Assembly: GCA_030847615.1 (NCBI GenBank)
Contig: JAUMIR010000004.1
Span: 220,523,001-220,587,000 of the forward strand
Length of the DNA stretch: 64,000 nucleotides
Reading direction: 5' to 3'
From: Gambelia wislizenii
Lineage: Eukaryota; Chordata; Lepidosauria; Squamata; Crotaphytidae
Positions 12,959-24,270 of the stretch are shown here, piece by piece (positions within the stretch are counted from its first letter, which is position 1; every line of letters starts with the position of its first letter). The translations under genes and the position numbers were made by a program. A model generated the notes under the pieces. That model did no database searches, was not told where the DNA came from, and saw only the letters and a list, made by a program, of their open reading frames with translations.

Positions 12959-13995
12959 TCAGACCCATAAAGGAGAATAGACAGTACAATGGCTCTATAC
13001 ACACTGATTTTTGTGCTTTGCCTCAGGTGTTTATTACTCCAGACTCTTTTGTAAAGTCTTTCAAATGCACTATATGCCTTTGCTAATCTGTGATTGATCT
13101 CTTTGTCAATCTTGGCATCTGAAGAGATTATGCTTCCCAGGTAGGTGAACTGCTGAACAGACTTAAGCACAGATTTGCCAACGGCAATGTGGGGATGGTG
13201 GTGTTCGTCCTGTGGTGCAGGCTGGTAAAGAACTTCCGTTTTCTTCAGGTTGACTTCTAGCCCAAACAGCTCTGCAGCTGTTGCAAAGCAGGACATTAAG
13301 CGCTGCAGAGCTGCTTCTGTGTGGGTAACAAGGGCAGCATCATCAGCGAAGAGCAGCTCACGGACTAGATAGTTTAGAGTCTTAGTGTGAGCCCTCAGAT
13401 GGCTTAAGTTAAACAAGCTACCATCAGTATGGTAATGTATATAGATACCGTCTTCTTCTTCAAGCTCTGCCGTAGCCCTTTGGAGCATCATGGTGAAGAA
13501 GATTGTAAATAAAGTTGGAGCAAGAACACAACCTTGCTTCACTCCATTAGTTATTAGAAAGGGCTCTGAAAGAGCATCGCCATATCTGACTTGACCCCGC
13601 TGGCCCTCATGTAGCAAGATAATAATTTTAAGGAATTTGGGGGGACATCCTAGTCTTTCCAGGATCTGCCATAGACCTTTTCTACTCAGTGTCGAAGGCT
13701 TTGGTGAGGTCGACAAATGTTAAATAGAGACCCTTGTTCTGCTCCCTACATTTCTCTTGAAGTTGTCTAAGGGCAAATACCATATCTGTAATACTACTAT
13801 TGGCTCCGAAGCCACATTGGCTTTCAGGGAGTTCTTCTGCAATAGCAGGAACTAATCTGTTCAGGAGTATCTCTTGCAAGGATTTTTCCAGCAATAGAGA
13901 GCAGTGTTATGCCTCAATAGTCGGATTTTGCTCCTTTTTTCTTGTACAGGGTGATGACTGCATCTCAGAGATCTGATGGCAGTTCCCCTTTTTTT
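12959..13995 (-). pseudogene. Reverse transcriptase domain fragment of the LINE
   Basis: Broken RT reading frame. Visible motifs in order: LNRLVPAIAEELPESQCGF (13840s), YLTFVDLTKAFD, a frameshift near 13690-13715, GVKQGCVLAPTLF, the catalytic FADD box (in ELLFADDAALV), KTEVL, FTYLGSIIS and SILLYGSE at the break. Stop codons lie upstream. The domain order fits endonuclease-RT LINEs; I cannot fix the clade (RTE-like or R4-like). No functional protein is possible. Confidence 0.85.
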
Positions 13996-14327
13996 CCAGC
14001 AATAACATAAACATTAAAAAATGTTTTCTCCTCAGAAAACCCTTTGCAGAGAATCTGGTTCAGCTTCTTCTGCTGAAGCCATTGACAGAAGGCTACATTT
14101 TATAGGCTCAACAGCAACTCCAAGCCACCCACAGGGAAAGGGGGGTTTAAAGAGAAGAAATCTAGTGTATGAGATGCTGCTTGTTTTCCCTATTGGCTGT
14201 GTGGCATTTCCTAGCCCTGCTAATTATATGTCACTCCTATATAAATGCCCCAAAATAGCCAGAGCCCCTCTGGCTGGGCAGGCTGCAGGGAAAACTGCTG
14301 TCTTTAAACAATCTTAGTGGGGGGGAG

Positions 14328-14687
14328 CGTAAGAGGGGCGCTCCAAAAAAGCGATACAAAGACTCCCTGAAACAACATCTCAGGCTTGGCCAAATTGATC
14401 ACCAACAGTGGTCCGCCCTGGCCTCACATCGGGAGGCATGGAGACGCACTATCCACAATGCTGCAGCCTTATTTGAGAACTCACGACGAACAAGTCTTGA
14501 AGAGAAACGACAACGCAGAAAGAATCACAACCCAGAAACATCACCCAAGGAGACCTTCTGCTGTGCTTTTTGCAACCGGACTTGTTTATCTCGGATTGGC
14601 CTTTTTAGTCATCAGCGCGCTTGCAGAAAGCGCGGGATGAGTCCTTCCTGAATCTTCGTTTGCGAAGAAAAGCCAGAGAGAGAGAGG
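14328..14687 (+). mobile_element. RT-type LINE, 3' fragment (360 bp)
   Basis: Plus-strand copy starting inside the C-terminal ORF and ending in the hairpin and (GA)n. Candidate duplication GGGGGGGAG at 14319-14327 and 14688-14696 (low complexity). Confidence 0.85.
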
Positions 14688-15815
14688 GGGGGGGAGGCAG
14701 GGGGGCAGACAGGATGAAAAGGACAGTGTGCCACCTCTCAGGGATGATAATGGTCCTCTGAGAAGACATCAGTGAGACAGCCTTGCTCTATCTAGCTAAT
14801 GCAGCTAACTGGGGTGGGTCTTCAGGAGAATTCAAAGGGATGAGAGGCTAAACTTCAAGAGTTAACTCCTGGGTAAGTAAGTGCCTCAACACTCCAGTCC
14901 ATTGTCATCACAACAAAGAGCCCTATTATCCCCAACCCACCCCCCAGGAGAGTTGTCCTTGCTATAATTATCAGACAAAGATGCATAATTTAAAGGTTTT
15001 AGCTCATCAAAAGAGACTGCCCTCAAAAAAGGTAGTGGGGAGAGTCTCTCTCACCTAATCAGTGACTTAAGCATCTGTTTATTCTTCAGTGAGTAAACAA
15101 AGCCACCCTAAAGGCTCAGACCTTCAGATTTTGCATTTTAAAAGATAATACTCCTCACACACTAAGGTAATTCCAGCCTTTTCTTCTTTTGACTTTGGTC
15201 TGGGATTTAAGTTGCTAATTGGACAATGGAAAGGAGTAGGAGCCAACCCTATCATTTACTGCTTTCCTTTGCACAAATCCAAAGGTAAGCCACTCCCCAG
15301 ATCTTGCTGCCGTTATGGTTGCCTTTATTGCTGTCATACATATTACTAGGTCTTGCTACATTTATATGCAGTAAAATAATATAATATTATTATCTGGCCG
15401 TTCCTAATGATTTAGAGAACCATTTCTCAGACACATGAAGAGCAATAGTGTCAACTGGCAAAACCTCACATATGCTAATCCCAAAAATAACTCATTCTAG
15501 ATACCAAACCTTGGGTTTAATATGGAGAACTGCCTGAACAAATAGTTTCCCAATAAAGGGGTGCCCTGGAAATACAACTACACATCAGCTAGACATTCTA
15601 TACAGAGATGGACTCAACACATGGAGCTGAATTTCTAACTCTATATGGAATAATCTCAGAATATATGTTGTCATGGGAAAGATGCTCTTGGAACAAAAGG
15701 AGATCTCACAACAAATACACAACACAGGCTATTGTTGAGGTCCCAGTTTATTCAGAAACAATTTATTCATCAACCTCTCTTTGACATAAACCACTTCTCC
15801 AGTGCTATTTCTTAC

Positions 15816-15952
15816 CTGAGGGAGGTATCTGGGTGTGCCTCCATGTGGGATTCCAGCCCATATTTGCAAGAAAATTCCTTGAAACACACTGGACAACGAT
15901 AAACTTCCTCAGCTTTCTTCTCTGCTTCTCCACTTTGTGATTCTTCCACAAC
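15816..15952 (-). CDS. RREB1: RREB1 exon with zinc finger 4
   Basis: A 137-base exon: 45 codons (residues 205-249) plus AG of a split Arg, so the next intron is phase 2. Starts [19 protein letters not shown], acidic and likely coiled or disordered. The fourth C2H2 finger follows, with Cys224, Cys227, His240, His244 (CPVCFKEF core). Acceptor ccctagcag, donor CTCAG|gtaaga. In RREB1 the next exon continues with another finger beginning Arg-Cys-Asp-Ile-Cys. I looked for it on the minus strand below 15815 and did not find it, so the remaining coding exons lie outside the window and the intron here is at least 15.8 kb. Confidence 0.95.
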
Positions 15953-16262
15953 CTGCTAGGGAGAGAATGGAATACCGTAGTCTCAAGCCCAAATCCAGGC
16001 AATAAGTTCAGACAGGCAGCAAATTTCACCTTGCATTTATTTCAGTGGCTCAAAACTTTGGTACAAACTAGGGAAACAGGTTTGCACAAGATGGTTCAAT
16101 GCAACCTGGTACGCATTTATTGGATATGCCTTTCTGAATTCAATTCTTCCCAAACAAATCTTTGAAAAAATCTCACAGAAGGGAAGAATCTGAAAGTTTG
16201 CTGAAAACAGTTTGTTTGGATTGCTTAAAGCATACAGTGGATCCATAGGGGTTTGGTTCCGT

Positions 16263-16295
<33 letters not shown>

Positions 16296-17193
16296 AAATG
16301 ACAAAAAAATGTGGATGATGTTATTAAATGGCAGCGCTGTGCACGTGGATGCTTCAGTGCATCCATGTTCATGTTGCCATTGTTTTAAGTATAGGACATG
16401 ACAATCCATGGACACTCAAAATCATGGATCTTGAGCCCATGGATCAGGGCGGCTCACCTTTCCATTCCTCTCCCTGCTCTGTGGTACTCCCTATCACATA
16501 GAGTAAGAATATATGAAGGGGCTTGTTGTGTGATGTTCTCATATCACAGCAAATTTTCTAAAGCTCATAAGCAAAGTTGTTTGAACAGAAGGGACTATTT
16601 CTAATCAGTAAACTTAAGTGATCCTGAAGGAAGAAGCCTCCATGAAATTGTTCCGACTATCAAATTATAAAAGCAGAAGAAATAAAAATAAAGATGAAAT
16701 CAAAAAAGTTTGCCTCTATTGGCTTTCTCAACACTCAAGGCCTTCATGTTTCCCAATGTCTGTGACAAACCAGCTACTGCAGCTTTAGAAAGAATCATGA
16801 ATTATCCACTTTGTACTGTACTTTCTATACCACACATCTGCCAGATATATTTTATACTGGCAATAGATGGGAATCAGTTTAGGAATGCAGAAAACCAGTG
16901 TTATGCTGCTAGAAAATGCACCTGGTAAAAGAGGGCAAAACCACCACACTTTTTTCTTATCATTCCATGTCATGCTGTTGGCATGCCGTACACTTGCTTT
17001 TGAAATAGGCAACCATTACCTTATCCTACCTCTTTCTTTCTGTACTTACATGTGACTAATAGTTTTAATATCTTCTTTAAAACCTAACTTCTTCAAAAAC
17101 TACCCTAGGCATAAATAAACAAGATGAAAGCAAAAGGGGGAGGGAGGAGACTGCAGCCACAGGGATGCTTTTGCTGAATGTTTCCTAGAGAAC
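15953..17193 (-). other. RREB1: RREB1 intron (1.24 kb)
   Basis: Lies between the finger 4 exon and the basic-linker exon. It holds a Tigger-like remnant with a CA microsatellite (16235-16455) and otherwise unique sequence. The donor at its start (17192-17193) is weak. Confidence 0.85.
16235..16455. mobile_element. Tigger-like remnant with (CA)n
   Basis: TACAGTGGATCCATAGGGGT start, (CA)n at 16263-16293, 'ATGGATCTTGAGCCCATGGAT' near the end. Right terminus unclear. Confidence 0.5.
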
Positions 17194-17341
17194 CTTTTTT
17201 GCTGGAGTCCGCTCTTCCTTGTCTGCCTCATGATCTTGACTGAGTTTTCGTTTGGTGGACAATCGCCTGCGTTTCAACGGGGAGGCAGGTGCTGCTGTAC
17301 TTGTAGTGCTGCTCGGATCCTTTTCATGGATTTTCATGTGT
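17194..17341 (-). CDS. RREB1: RREB1 exon: end of zinc finger 3 and basic linker
   Basis: A 148-base exon: one base completing Arg155, then 49 codons (residues 156-204). It opens with [10 protein letters not shown], giving the two His (156, 160) of finger 3. A Ser/Thr/Ala stretch follows, then a strongly basic block [13 protein letters not shown] (176-188), a probable nuclear localisation signal, and an acidic tail ending TPAKK. Acceptor gatttcag is good. The donor AAAAAG|gttctc is poor: only the GT and the exonic AAG fit consensus. If it is not used, translation reads Val-Leu-stop, so retention would truncate the protein after three fingers. Joining to the next exon in phase 0 restores the known RREB1 order of linker then finger 4. 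Confidence 0.93.
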
Positions 17342-17959
17342 CTGAAATCAGGTTGCAAAACAAGAGTGGGGAGGGGAGCCAGACAATTAACATAGACTAT
17401 GAACTCAAAAGAAGCTTTAATGGAGGGTATATTTGAAAAGGGTATGGTAAAAAAAACAGACACAACAACGACCAAGAGATGCCATGATTAAAAGAAGAAA
17501 CATTCACTTTTGATTGTTGTCAAGTTCTTTAGTATCAATGTAACTTCCCAAAAGTACACAAAAAAAGTGGATAATCTGACAAGACAAAAAAAGACAAGGA
17601 CTTTAAACTAAGGTTAAACCTCCTCTATTCACTGCCTTTTCCCAAGACAAATGGCACCCCAATTCTCCCATAATCAAATACTCAGAGGGCATTTCTAATC
17701 TCTCATTGCAAAACATGAGAAGGGTCAGGCAGTGCAAGGGGCAACTAATTTTAATGACCCACTAAGACTTGGTCAATTCAACTGTTGACTGTTCCTTCCA
17801 GCCATCTGAAGGTGGCAGAAGAACAGCTATGCCAATATTATACGTTGACTTGCACTGTCAGACACTAGGAACAACTTTTGATATTACCCCCTCCACCCCA
17901 CTTCTGGAACCATTCTATCTTGGTTTCTGGAGAGGCTGAACTATACAAGTGAACTAGGC

Positions 17960-18350
17960 AACTGCCTTGGGCAGCAAAGTTCAGAAAAGACCAACCATAA
18001 CTTCATACTGTACATAGCAAAGGACCTGACCATCTAACTCCAAGTCAAAATGGCTCAGTGTACCATTTGAAAATTGCTGCTAGTGTGAGACTGGATCCTG
18101 CCTAACGGTATTTTTCTTCAAAGAGCAGAGGCCACTACTTCACAACAAGGTGTTCATGTGTTTTGCCACTAAGCATTGATCACAGTAACACTGAAAACAT
18201 TCACTGATTTTTGTAATATGTTCTGCAAAATACTGTCAGATTTAGGAAAATGGTGGAGAAGAGGAGGAATATCCCACAAGATCCTTGTAAGTGGCCTTGT
18301 GTCCCCACATTGGGAGAAAAGCAGGATATAAATAAAATTAATTAAATTAA
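17960..18350 (+). repeat. Interspersed repeat D, plus copy
   Basis: Shares ordered blocks with the inverse of 40303-40700 (ATAGCAAAGGAC, CAAAATGGCTCAGT, ATATCCCACAAGATCC) and ends CCCACATTGGGAGAAA with an AT-rich tail, like an L2-type 3' end. Confidence 0.7.
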
Positions 18351-18419
18351 ATTACCAGATGCAGTATACTCATGATTATTCTCTGCATAAGTAGCTCCAT
18401 GTGAAGTTGAGCCGAAAGT

Positions 18420-18517
18420 CATTCATTTCAATAGGGTTCATTATTATCCGCGGTTTCATGTTTCCACGGTAAATCTGAGAACATATTCCCCGCAGATATG
18501 GAGGTCATACTGTATAC
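18420..18517. mobile_element. Tigger-like end fragment
   Basis: ATTATCCGCGGTTTCATG ... CCCCGCAGATATGGAGGTC. Confidence 0.45.
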
Positions 18518-18904
18518 CACTTTGCAGCATAGACCCTGAAATATAGTGCAGTCTCAAATGGAAAGATAAGATGCTTTCCACTTTTGCAAACTTGATAGAT
18601 AACACAAACAAAACAAGACACTCCAGCATAAGTTTGAGCTTGCCACAACAGTGAAATGGCAGCAACATTTTAAAATTAGTGAGGCAGTTCTTATCTGCTG
18701 TACTTAACACAAATTAAAAAAGAGGGTTTTCATTTAGTATTATGAAATCCAAGAGAAAATTTTAGAATACACAACTTAAGTGTAAATTGGTTCCCATCCT
18801 TCCCTTCTCCTGACTAGACATGTAGAGGATTGCAGTGCAATTCTAACATTTCCCACACTCACTCTCCTTTTCTTACAAGAAAAAACAGATACATCAGTAA
18901 ATTA

Positions 18905-19500
18905 TGTCATAGAATCTTAGAGTTGGAAGAGACCTAAAGGGCCATCCAGTCCAACCCCCTGCCATGCAGGGATACACAATCAAATCACTCCTGACAGATG
19001 GCCATCCAGCCTCTGTTTAAAAACCTCCAAAGGAGACTCCACCACAACACTACAAGGCAGTGTATTCCACTTCTGAACAGCTCTTACTGTTAGGAAGTTC
19101 TTCCTAATGTTTAGGTGAAATCTCTTTTCCTGTAGTTTGAACCCACTGCTCCATGTCCTAGTCTCTGAGCAACAGAAAACAAGCTTGCTCCATCCTCAGT
19201 ATTACATCCCTTCAAATATTTGAACATGGCTATCATGTCCCCTCTCAACTTTCTCTTATCCAGGCTAAACATGCCCAGCTTCCTAAGGCGCTCTTCATAG
19301 GACATGGCTTCCAGACCTCCCACCATCCTGGTCGCCCTCCTCTGGACACGTTCCAGCTTCTCAATATCCTTCCTGAACTGTGGTGCCCAGAACTGGACAC
19401 AGTATTCCAGGTGAGGCCTGACCAAAGCACAATACAGTGGCACTATTACTTCCCTTCATCTAGACACTATACTCCTATTAATGCAGCCTAGAATCGCATT
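18905..19500 (-). mobile_element. CR1 LINE, 3' end with ORF remnant
   Basis: Minus-strand CR1. It encodes [55 protein letters not shown] (19443 to 19111), typical of the CR1 ORF2 C-terminus, and ends in TCTAAGATTCTATG at 18905. 5' boundary approximate. Confidence 0.9.
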
Positions 19501-19544
19501 TACAATTGGAAGCCAGATTTTGTTTACTTTTAGGGTTTCTTCTT

Positions 19545-20030
19545 TCCTATTGGAAGTTGTGCACAGAGAAGCTATTGAAATCCACAAACACCTGGACAAC
19601 TTCAACAGGAAAGAAGAAATCTTCCAATTTTGAAAACCTTCCAATTTTGAAAAACAATAGAATCAAAACTCAATATTTACAAAAGAATTCCAACCAGGGA
19701 CAAGGGGATTTCCAGCAGATAACGGCCCATCAACCAACCATTAGCCAAACAGACACTAATCAGCCTTGAATTTCTATACCCAGAAACTAACCATTCAATT
19801 ACACAAATTTACATATACTCCCCAACAGGGGCTCACAGTATATAACCTCTACACACACTCCTACCCAACCATTCTCTGAAGATGCCAGCCACAGATGCAG
19901 ACAAAACGTCAGAAAGAAACTATTCTAGAACATGGCCTCACAGCCCGGAAAAAAACCAAGGAAAATATATGGATGCCAGCCGTGAAAGCCTTCGACTTCA
20001 CATTTACCAACAGTTCTTCAAATCTGAGCG
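19545..20030 (+). mobile_element. Penelope-like element, 3' part
   Basis: Begins with coding remnant HREAIEIHKHLDNFNRKEE (19559-19616), characteristic of the Penelope C-terminal region. A decayed 3' region follows, then the end block GAAGATGCCAGCCACAGATG ... AAAGCCTTCGACTTCACA shared with 29.8 and 45.8 kb. The hammerhead-like core here is broken (GAAA is AAAA at 19903-19906). Confidence 0.75.
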
Positions 20031-20552
20031 AAATTTAGCTGCAAGTCTTCCTAGCCTATTTAACAGATGGAGCTCTACTAGGCTTGGCGAACACAGGTGG
20101 CTCTTCCCCAGGTTAGTTTAAACTAATTTGGGAACCATTCTGAGCATCATACAAACTGAAATGCCTAGGCAATATTTTGGTCATTGTGTACTTGTGATAT
20201 GCATTAAATTGAGAGTTCTGCCTCCCTTCCCCCCTCCTTCCCTCTTCCCCCCCTTGCATATTTTTTTGTCTACCTCTATGCTACTCATTCACAAGAACAC
20301 AGTATATAAAGCAAGCCCTGCTGCATCATATCAAAGGCCTAATGCAACCAACCAGATAACTCTGAGAAACCCACAAGCCGGACATGCAGACAATGGTACC
20401 CTTCTTCTTGTTTTTTCCACCAAGTAGTATTGCAAGGAATACTGTCTCTGATGCTGGAGGTAATATGCAGCCATCATGACTAACAGACATTGATAGTCAT
20501 ATACTCCACAATCTTCCATTCATATTTTTTTATTCTGTACCTCACTCCTCAA

Positions 20553-20763
20553 AGAGCCAGCGTGGCATAGAAGCTTGAGCACTGGACTAGGACACTGGGA
20601 GACCAGGGTTTGAATCCTTGCTTGGCCATAGAAACCAGCCAGGTGACCTTGGGCAAGTCACACACTCTCAGTCCCAGAGGAAGGAAAGGGCAAAAAATCC
20701 CTCTGAACAAATCTTGCCAAGAAAACCCCATAATAGGGTGGCCTTAAATTGGACATGACTTGA
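20553..20763 (+). mobile_element. tRNA-derived SINE
   Basis: AGCCAGCGTGGCATAGAAG start, B-box GGTTTGAATCC, GGGCAAGTCACACACTCTCA, end GACATGACTTGAA. Confidence 0.9.
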
Positions 20764-20782
20764 ACCCTACTCCTCAACTTAA

Positions 20783-20998
20783 ATATGCTAAAGGCAGCAG
20801 ATCCTGCCTGATCTTCAAAGTTAAGTAGGGTCAGCTCTGGTTAGTACTTGGATGGGAACCTGCCAACCAATACCAGGTGCTATAGGCTATATTTCCAAGG
20901 AAGGAACTGGCAAAACCACCTCTGAGTATTCCTTGCCTAAGAAAACCCCATGAAACTCATGGGATCACCATAAGTTGACAGGTGACTTGACACACATA
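20783..20998 (+). mobile_element. 5S-derived SINE
   Basis: GATCTTCAAAGTTAAGTAGG head; AACCACCTCTGAGTATTCC; end GTGACTTGACACACA. Confidence 0.85.
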
Positions 20999-21219
20999 CA
21001 AACCTCACTCCTTGCTATATGTGCTCTTCTCTATAAATTTAATGAACTTCACAATTTCTCCAATACCCTGTCCTACTAGCTGATCGTCCCCAAGGTAATT
21101 CATTACACCATTTGAGGCAAGGGATTTAACACAGAGAGAGATGAATTCCCAGGAATGAGACCTACCATTTGACAAACGCCATACGACTTAGAATTTATGA
21201 AACTAGATCAGACAAACAA

Positions 21220-21440
21220 GATTCCACCCTAAAATACCAATCAAATTTCAGAAGTTAAGCAGAGTTGGGCCTGGCTAATACTTGAATGGAAGACCACAAA
21301 ATAATACCAGGGATCTCCAGGTAGGGCTAGGAATCTTGCCTGAAACCCTGGACAGCAGCTCCCAGTCAGATTTGACAATATTATATTAATACTATGGATC
21401 ACTGGTCTGGCTCAGTGTAAAGCAGCTTCCTGTGTTCCTG
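21220..21440 (+). mobile_element. Chimeric SINE: 5S-like head, different tail
   Basis: Degenerate 5S-type head (AGAAGTTAAGCAGAGTTGGG, 21250s) joined to a tail ending GTAAAGCAGCTTCCTGTGTT. Confidence 0.6.
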
Positions 21441-22899
21441 AGACTTCTCTGTACAGAATGTGAGAAGAGAACACAGCTGGTAGAGAAAGCTTATTTCAAT
21501 GTGCTGAAGACAGGCAGTAAGGACTGCACAGCAAATTCATGAGATAAGAATGAGTTCCACAGGGATATGGCCTCAGGTTCAGTGGGGAGAAGCAGGCCAA
21601 ATTTTCATACAATCAACCCAAGCTCAAGCTCATGATTCATCCATTTGCCAACATCTGCAGGGCATTTTACCACACCCAAAACCTAAAATGCATCAGCATA
21701 ATCACTTCCCTGTAGGGCCTCCAGGTGAGAAAAGAACCAATGTTCATCACACAATGGGAAGATGTTCAGACAAATACACAACATCAGCAAACAAAAAAAG
21801 CTGCATTTGCACAGATCCAAAATGCTCCATCTTCAAATAAACTGTGATCCCTAATCTAGAAAAAAAGGATTTAATTCAAGGACATAACTTCATATGCATT
21901 TTTGCCGGCCATGGCCTCCTCACTTTAAAAAAAATGAATTAAGATAATAGGAAGCAAGCAACCAAGCTCTTCAGCCTTGACTCTTATTACTAAGGACAGA
22001 AGAGACAATATTCCTGCCTCATCAGATTTGATGCATGATGCCTCAGAGAATTGCTGCAGCCCCATTCATTCTATTTGCCAAGTTCAAAGGTGAGTGCTGC
22101 TGCTTATATAACCAAAATGGTGTCCCCTGAAAACATGGCAGCAACACAGGGTGTATCAGAAACTTGAAGAACAAGGCTCCCAAGCCTCCAAAGGGCCCTC
22201 AAATATCCAGAACAGGGAAACAAAGATGCGTGCATGCACATACTTCCATGAACAATAGCGGTGAGAAGTGTTGAGCAAAGGCTAAACAATGCTGTTAACC
22301 AATCTGTTGCTTTGAGGGGTCCCTACTTACCCTTCCTTGAGTCAGGATAATTTCTTACTCTGGCCACCCTTCCTATCTGAGAAAAGGGCAGAAACAGAAA
22401 TGTAGAATGACAGCATGCATGATAAGTGCCCTCAAAAGCTCCAAGAGAAGAAATGGCCAGTCAGGGAGAAGCCAGTGGGTTTTGACTCCCACCCCCTCCC
22501 GATGATGCACTTTGTTATAAGGTGTGGGTGGAAAACTTGTGATGTTCTAACTCTTGTTGGACACACATCCCAGCAGCCCCAGCCAGCACAGCCAAAGAAG
22601 AATGCTGGGAATTAAAATCAACAAAATATAGAAAAGAACATGATTCTTACCCCTATTGTAGACTCTCACTTATCTGGTTAATCTCTATTTTGGCTGCTTG
22701 TTTTGAATCTAGGTTCTGGTTTTCATGGTTAGAAAAGTCTATCTGAAAATGCATACCTATTGTTTGGAAATCCACCACCATTCCATGAGTGGTCATTGTT
22801 TCATACCCTGAACTCTTTTTCTCAAAGATTCCACCCACTTTCCCATCAATCATATAGCTGATAATTTTATCTATACAAGCAATGCACAAATATACTTCT

Positions 22900-23030
22900 A
22901 GGGCCATGGAATTCTGGGATTTGCCTTTAGGCACGAGTGTTTAGAATTTTCAGCCAGAGTTCAGTGCCCCATCAAGCTACAAAGCCCAGCATCCCACAGG
23001 ATGCAGCCATGGTAGCTAAAGTGAAATCAT
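22900..23030. mobile_element. Remnant of palindromic miniature element
   Basis: GGAATTCTGGGATTTG ... ATGCAGCCATGGTAGCTAAA resembles the complete copy at 33739-33961. Confidence 0.5.
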
Positions 23031-23544
23031 AACTTTTTAAAGAAATGAGTTTGACATTCAGATATAAAGCATTCCAACTCAGAATACTGATGTAAAAAAC
23101 AAAAATGGTATGGAATGTATCAGCTTACATAATCCTTATGAAATAAGGCTCTAACTCCTAAAATTTACTATCAGGGTTTCTTTTAGAAAGGTCAATGAAA
23201 AGCTATTGTATGACCACATTAAATCCTGAGTACTTATTTTCTGCTATCATTTATACTGTACATTTAAAGTTAGTCACTCCCACTGAGAAAATAGTATCTG
23301 TAATCATTAAATACAACTTTGTGTATACATGTCATTAGCCTCTTACCACTGCTAGTGTATGTGTAACTCTCTACATGTTCCTCTGAAGGACAATTACCAT
23401 TAGTAAGCAGCCAGTCATGCCCTCCATTGCATTCCTGGTCCTATGCCCACCCAAAAACCAGTCAGCCTTTTGTGCCCACTGAACAAACACACTCTACTAA
23501 GCTTTTCTGGGTTCATGCTCACACCCAGGAGTTGTTTCCAGAAC

Positions 23545-23640
23545 CTGTAAATATTACTTTTTTGGACTATAACTCCAAGGCACCCACAGTGACTATGTAT
23601 ACTAGCTAGGGGATTCTGGGAGTTGTAGTTCAAAATAATG
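23545..23640. mobile_element. Palindromic miniature element
   Basis: TTTTTTGGACTATAACTCC and GGGAGTTGTAGTTCAAAATA are inverted ends. Confidence 0.6.
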
Positions 23641-24270
23641 ATAATTGCAAGCTCTGTTTTTAATAAGGTTTTCTATACTTCTCCAAACCTTCCCAACGCT
23701 TCCTGTTACATACAGATAATGTCTTTTAAGCTATGCAATGGCCAGCCCTTAAAGAATCTTTGCTATCAACATCCACACACTATTTATTCTTTGAAAATGG
23801 ACTGTGCTTTTAAGATTTTATTGCAGGCAGTGTGGTAAATGCCTGAATGAAGGCCATTTTGAGTCATCACTATGTAGAACTAAACTAGGTTTCACAAGGA
23901 AGTACGAAAAATCACAAGAGATGGTATGCGTCTCTCAACTGTGCTTTTGGTAGCTGCTGCTGTTCCACCTTAACAGGTGACTAGAATCAACTCCCACCCT
24001 CCAGCTTGCCCAACCGGTTCTCCTTTGGTATGCAAGAATGAGCAAATATCAGAATGTACTTTTCTTGTCAGCTCTCTTTTAAATAAGACCAAGAAACTAC
24101 TGCCATTTGTGGTCAGGGTGTTTTTTTTCCCTTAAAGAAGAAAACTGGAGACAAAAAGAAATTCCGCATATGCGGCTGTAAGTAAACTGCCCATCACCTC
24201 ACCTTCATTTTCTTATTGTATGCAGATTCTTAAATCATGAAAAAGAAATTGGCTCCCAAAGCCTCTTTGC

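Larger units (their letters stand above)
11332..14013 (-). mobile_element. Non-LTR retrotransposon (RT-type LINE), interrupted
   Basis: One LINE copy on the minus strand, 5'-truncated, read from 14013 to 12959 and then 11942 to 11332. The break falls inside the motif YGSE|TWV: one side ends at Tyr-Gly-Ser-Glu, the other resumes Thr-Trp-Val, so the roughly 1-kb block between is a later insertion. The 3' end carries the hairpin TCTTCGTTTGCGAAGA and a (GA)n tail. Candidate target duplication TTAAAAA at 11325-11331 and 14014-14020 (low complexity). The same family occurs at 14.3, 44.8, 48.2 and 61.9 kb. Confidence 0.8.
1..15815 (-). other. RREB1: RREB1 intron (partial), repeat-filled
   Basis: Non-coding by all I can see: repeats listed separately plus decayed single-copy sequence. 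Stretches where I see only AT-rich unique sequence or very old remnants are 1-370, 432-980, 3140-4000, 4230-5245, 5798-6669, 9250-11170 and 14700-15815. Open frames here lack recognisable domains, apart from the retroelement pieces. Confidence 0.8.

Noticed and set aside
20553..20625. Possible tRNA gene (also at 984, 24.86, 51.8 and 59.4 kb)
   Set aside because: A- and B-box-like motifs are present but no cloverleaf closes; the unit is the head of a SINE.
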